From an uncultured Bacteroidales bacterium (GTDB lineage Bacteria > Bacteroidota > Bacteroidia > Bacteroidales > Bacteroidaceae), in the NCBI GenBank assembly GCA_937901185.1, contig CALCHR010000191.1, positions 1 to 32,271 on the forward strand: a stretch of DNA of 32,271 nucleotides. Direction: 5' to 3'. Of this stretch, positions 30,069 to 32,271 are shown one piece after another. Within the stretch, counting starts at the first letter, position 1. Every line of letters begins with the position of its first letter. The notes under the pieces were generated by a model. That model had not been told where the DNA came from. It did no database searches and was given only the letters and a program-made list of their open reading frames with translations. The position numbers were made by a program, and so were the translations under genes.

Positions 30069-32271
30069 ATGGTACAGAATAACTATTTTCCTCAACGACC
30101 AACCGTTACTCCAACAATATATGCCTATCGCTTGATTGGAGTAGATTCTCACAAAGGCTATCTTAAAGTAGGTTACACTGACCGCACAGCCAAAGAACGC
30201 ATAGATGAACAGCTGCATACCAGCAAAGTGCAGTATGAGATTGTATTGGTGGAGTCGGCTATGACGCACGACGGTTCTTGCTTTACCGATAAAGATGTGC
30301 ACCGCATCTTAGAGCGCAGAGGACACGTCCGCCTTAATCCTAAGGATAGAACGGATGAGTGGTTTCGCTGCTCTGTGAAAGATGTGGAGGCTGCCATCTT
30401 GGCTCTGCGTACAGATTCTGCCAATGCGGAGAACCGTACACAAAGTTTCGCCATGCGGCCTGAACAGTTCCGTGCAGTAGAACAGACAAAAACCTATTTT
30501 GAACAGGCACAGAAAGAAGAGCCTAACCGCATACCAAAATTCCTTTGGAATGCCAAAATGCGCTTTGGTAAAACTTTTGCCAGCTATCAGTTGGCCAAGA
30601 AGATGAAGTTGTCGCGCATCTTGGTACTGACATTCAAACCTGCAGTAGAGTCGGCTTGGCGTGAAGACCTTGTTTCGCATATCGACTTTGAGGGGTGGCA
30701 ATATATCTCCAACAAGGACGCACGCAATAACAATCTGAATATAGACCAAGAATTTCGCAGAGCCGATAAGGAGAAGCCCATCGTGGTGTTTGGCTCGTTC
30801 CAAGATTTGCTGGGTACAAACGAGAGCGGCGGCATCAAGACTAAGAATGAGTTTATCCACGCTACGCAATGGGACATGGTTATTTTCGACGAGTACCACT
30901 TCGGTGCTTGGAGAGAACGGGCCAAAGAACTATTTGAAAAGGAAGACGAAGAAGACGCTGTAGACTTTGACGCTGAGAAATACCAAAAGGACGAGGCTAA
31001 CAACGCTATCAACGAAACATGGTTACCCATCTCCACACGCTACTACTTGTTTTTGTCGGGCACTCCCTTTAGAGCTATCAACAATGGAGAGTTTATAGAG
31101 GAACAGATTTTCAACTGGACTTACTCGGATGAGCAGCGAGCCAAAGCCGAATGGAAAGGGAGCAACAATCCCTACCTCGCCCTACCCCGAATGGTAATGC
31201 TCACTTACCGCATGCCCGATGAGATACAGGATGTAGCCAAGCAAGGAGAGTTTGATGAGTTTGACCTCAACCTATTCTTTGCAGCAGAGGGCAAAGGCGA
31301 AGCCGCAAGATTTAAGTATGAGAATGAGGTGCAGAAATGGCTCGACCTTATCCGAGGTGGTTATTTGCCAGCTAGCATAGATGACCTTAAACTCGGACAA
31401 GACAAACGACCACCCATGCCCTTCAGCGACACTCGCTTACTCCATGTACTATCTCATACCTTATGGTTCTTGCCCAACGTGGCTTCTTGCTTTGCAATGG
31501 CTAATCTGCTCAAGCAGAGACAGAACAGATTTTATCACGATTATAAGGTGGTAGTATGTGCCGGCACCGGAGCCGGTATAGGCCTTGATGCTTTACGTCC
31601 CGTGCAAGCCAATATGGATGACCCTCTAAATACGAAAACTATTACACTTACTTGCGGTAAACTGACGACAGGTGTAACCGTAAAGCCTTGGACTGGTATC
31701 TTTATGCTTCGCAACTTGAAGAGCCCAGAGACCTACTTCCAAGCAGCCTTCCGTGTGCAGAGTCCTTGGGAGGTAAAGAACGAAGAGGGAAGCAAAACCA
31801 TAATGAAGAACGAGTGCTATGTATTCGATTTTGCCCTCGACAGAGCCTTACGACAAATTTCTGACTACAGTTGCCGATTGGATATAAACGAAAGTAACCC
31901 CGAAGCCAAAGTTGGAGAATTTATAAAGTTCTTACCCGTGCTTGCTTACGATGGTAGCAGCATGAAAGAGGTTGATGCACAAGACATCCTTGATATTGCA
32001 CTTGCAGGAACATCGGCCACACTGCTTGCAAAACGTTGGGAGTCGGCATTGCTTGTTAATGTAGATAACGATACACTGAAACGCTTACTGGCAAGCCCAG
32101 AGGCGATGAAAGCCTTGATGAACATCGAAGGTTTCCGCAATCTCAACAGCGACCTAACCACCATTATCAATAAATCTGAGGCAGTAAAGAAGGCGAAGAA
32201 AGAAAATCCCGACCCGACACCAAAGGAGAAGAAAGAAATCTCTGCCGAAGAGAAGGAGATGAAGAGCAAAC
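30069..32271 (+). CDS. GIY-YIG nuclease-SF2 helicase fusion (restriction subunit-like), partial
   Basis: An open frame from the ATG at 30069 to the window edge, at least 734 residues with no stop; the 3' end is missing. Residues about 15-110 are a GIY-YIG/T5orf172-like nuclease domain: TIYAYRL and GYLKVGYTDRTAKERIDEQ (about 17-48), with R44 as the probable catalytic arginine. Then come superfamily-2 helicase motifs: Walker A AKMRFGKT (162-169), motif II DEYH (274-277), motif III SGTP (330-333), motif V LTTGVTV (532-538) and motif VI QAAFRVQSPW (558-567). After about residue 700 the sequence becomes Lys/Glu-rich. Such fusions act as the translocating nuclease of restriction-like systems, so it likely pairs with the upstream methyltransferase genes to cleave unmodified DNA. 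It starts 39 bp after the RAYT gene and shares the GC-richer composition of the methyltransferase genes. Confidence 0.85.
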   Translation, partial: MVQNNYFPQRPTVTPTIYAYRLIGVDSHKGYLKVGYTDRTAKERIDEQLHTSKVQYEIVLVESAMTHDGSCFTDKDVHRILERRGHVRLNPKDRTDEWFRCSVKDVEAAILALRTDSANAENRTQSFAMRPEQFRAVEQTKTYFEQAQKEEPNRIPKFLWNAKMRFGKTFASYQLAKKMKLSRILVLTFKPAVESAWREDLVSHIDFEGWQYISNKDARNNNLNIDQEFRRADKEKPIVVFGSFQDLLGTNESGGIKTKNEFIHATQWDMVIFDEYHFGAWRERAKELFEKEDEEDAVDFDAEKYQKDEANNAINETWLPISTRYYLFLSGTPFRAINNGEFIEEQIFNWTYSDEQRAKAEWKGSNNPYLALPRMVMLTYRMPDEIQDVAKQGEFDEFDLNLFFAAEGKGEAARFKYENEVQKWLDLIRGGYLPASIDDLKLGQDKRPPMPFSDTRLLHVLSHTLWFLPNVASCFAMANLLKQRQNRFYHDYKVVVCAGTGAGIGLDALRPVQANMDDPLNTKTITLTCGKLTTGVTVKPWTGIFMLRNLKSPETYFQAAFRVQSPWEVKNEEGSKTIMKNECYVFDFALDRALRQISDYSCRLDINESNPEAKVGEFIKFLPVLAYDGSSMKEVDAQDILDIALAGTSATLLAKRWESALLVNVDNDTLKRLLASPEAMKALMNIEGFRNLNSDLTTIINKSEAVKKAKKENPDPTPKEKKEISAEEKEMKSK

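Noticed and set aside
30173..31036. Several open frames on the - strand opposite the helicase gene
   Set aside because: They are Cys/Ser/Leu-rich shadows of the + strand frame, which has clear GIY-YIG and helicase motifs and stays open for over 2.2 kb.

Overview
The window looks like a chromosomal segment from a member of the Bacteroidales (Bacteroides/Parabacteroides/Prevotella-like). The evidence is core gene order (trmN6-like, porU, porV, ispF; DUF1599, DoxX-type 'BT_3928 family', tpiA, SPOR, folE), recurrent promoter -7 boxes of the Bacteroidetes form TAnnTTTG rather than -35/-10 boxes, and low-GC coding sequence. I cannot fix the species.

Layout. 1-700: small membrane protein, terminator hairpin, and the N-terminal stub of a phage tape-measure-like gene whose tail runs into a 21-bp repeat element. 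872-5925 (+): very AT-rich surface-polysaccharide operon: nucleotide-sugar 3,4-ketoisomerase, GNAT/FemAB-like acyltransferase, DegT aminotransferase (together a 3-acylamino-3,6-dideoxyhexose module), then three family-2 glycosyltransferases, two of them tandem paralogues. 5931-12665 (-): housekeeping block: folE, SPOR protein, tpiA, DoxX/thioredoxin-like fusion, DUF1599; then prs, a divergent ThiE/TenI protein, DUF721 (DciA-like) and recF. 13077-21833 (+): trmN6-like methyltransferase, a degenerate fumarylacetoacetate-hydrolase-fold protein, type IX secretion genes porU and porV, ispF, and a GT-C-like membrane protein. 22390-26198 (-): FadL-like outer-membrane protein, a Tyr/Trp/Gly-rich secreted protein, and a glucosaminidase-LysM protein.

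26200-32271 is the accessory part. A promoter-like box, a 222-nt fold-back sequence and a terminator precede a restriction-modification-like locus: a short methyltransferase-like protein with SAM motif I but no NPPY motif, an Eco57I-like N6-adenine methyltransferase with both motifs, and a GIY-YIG nuclease fused to a superfamily-2 helicase, which runs off the window end. Between the methyltransferases and the helicase sits a REP-associated tyrosine transposase (RAYT) gene with its own promoter, surrounded by seven GTAG-headed palindromic REP copies. Two copies lie in frame inside the transposase gene itself, and one supplies the stop codon of the first methyltransferase-like gene. This REP/RAYT colonisation of a defence-like locus is the most notable system here.

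A second theme is short intergenic arrays with a 21-22-bp period: the same 21-bp family at about 0.6 kb and 22.1 kb, an unrelated 22-bp array between recF and trmN6, and a 22-bp array of tandem hairpins at 25.2 kb.
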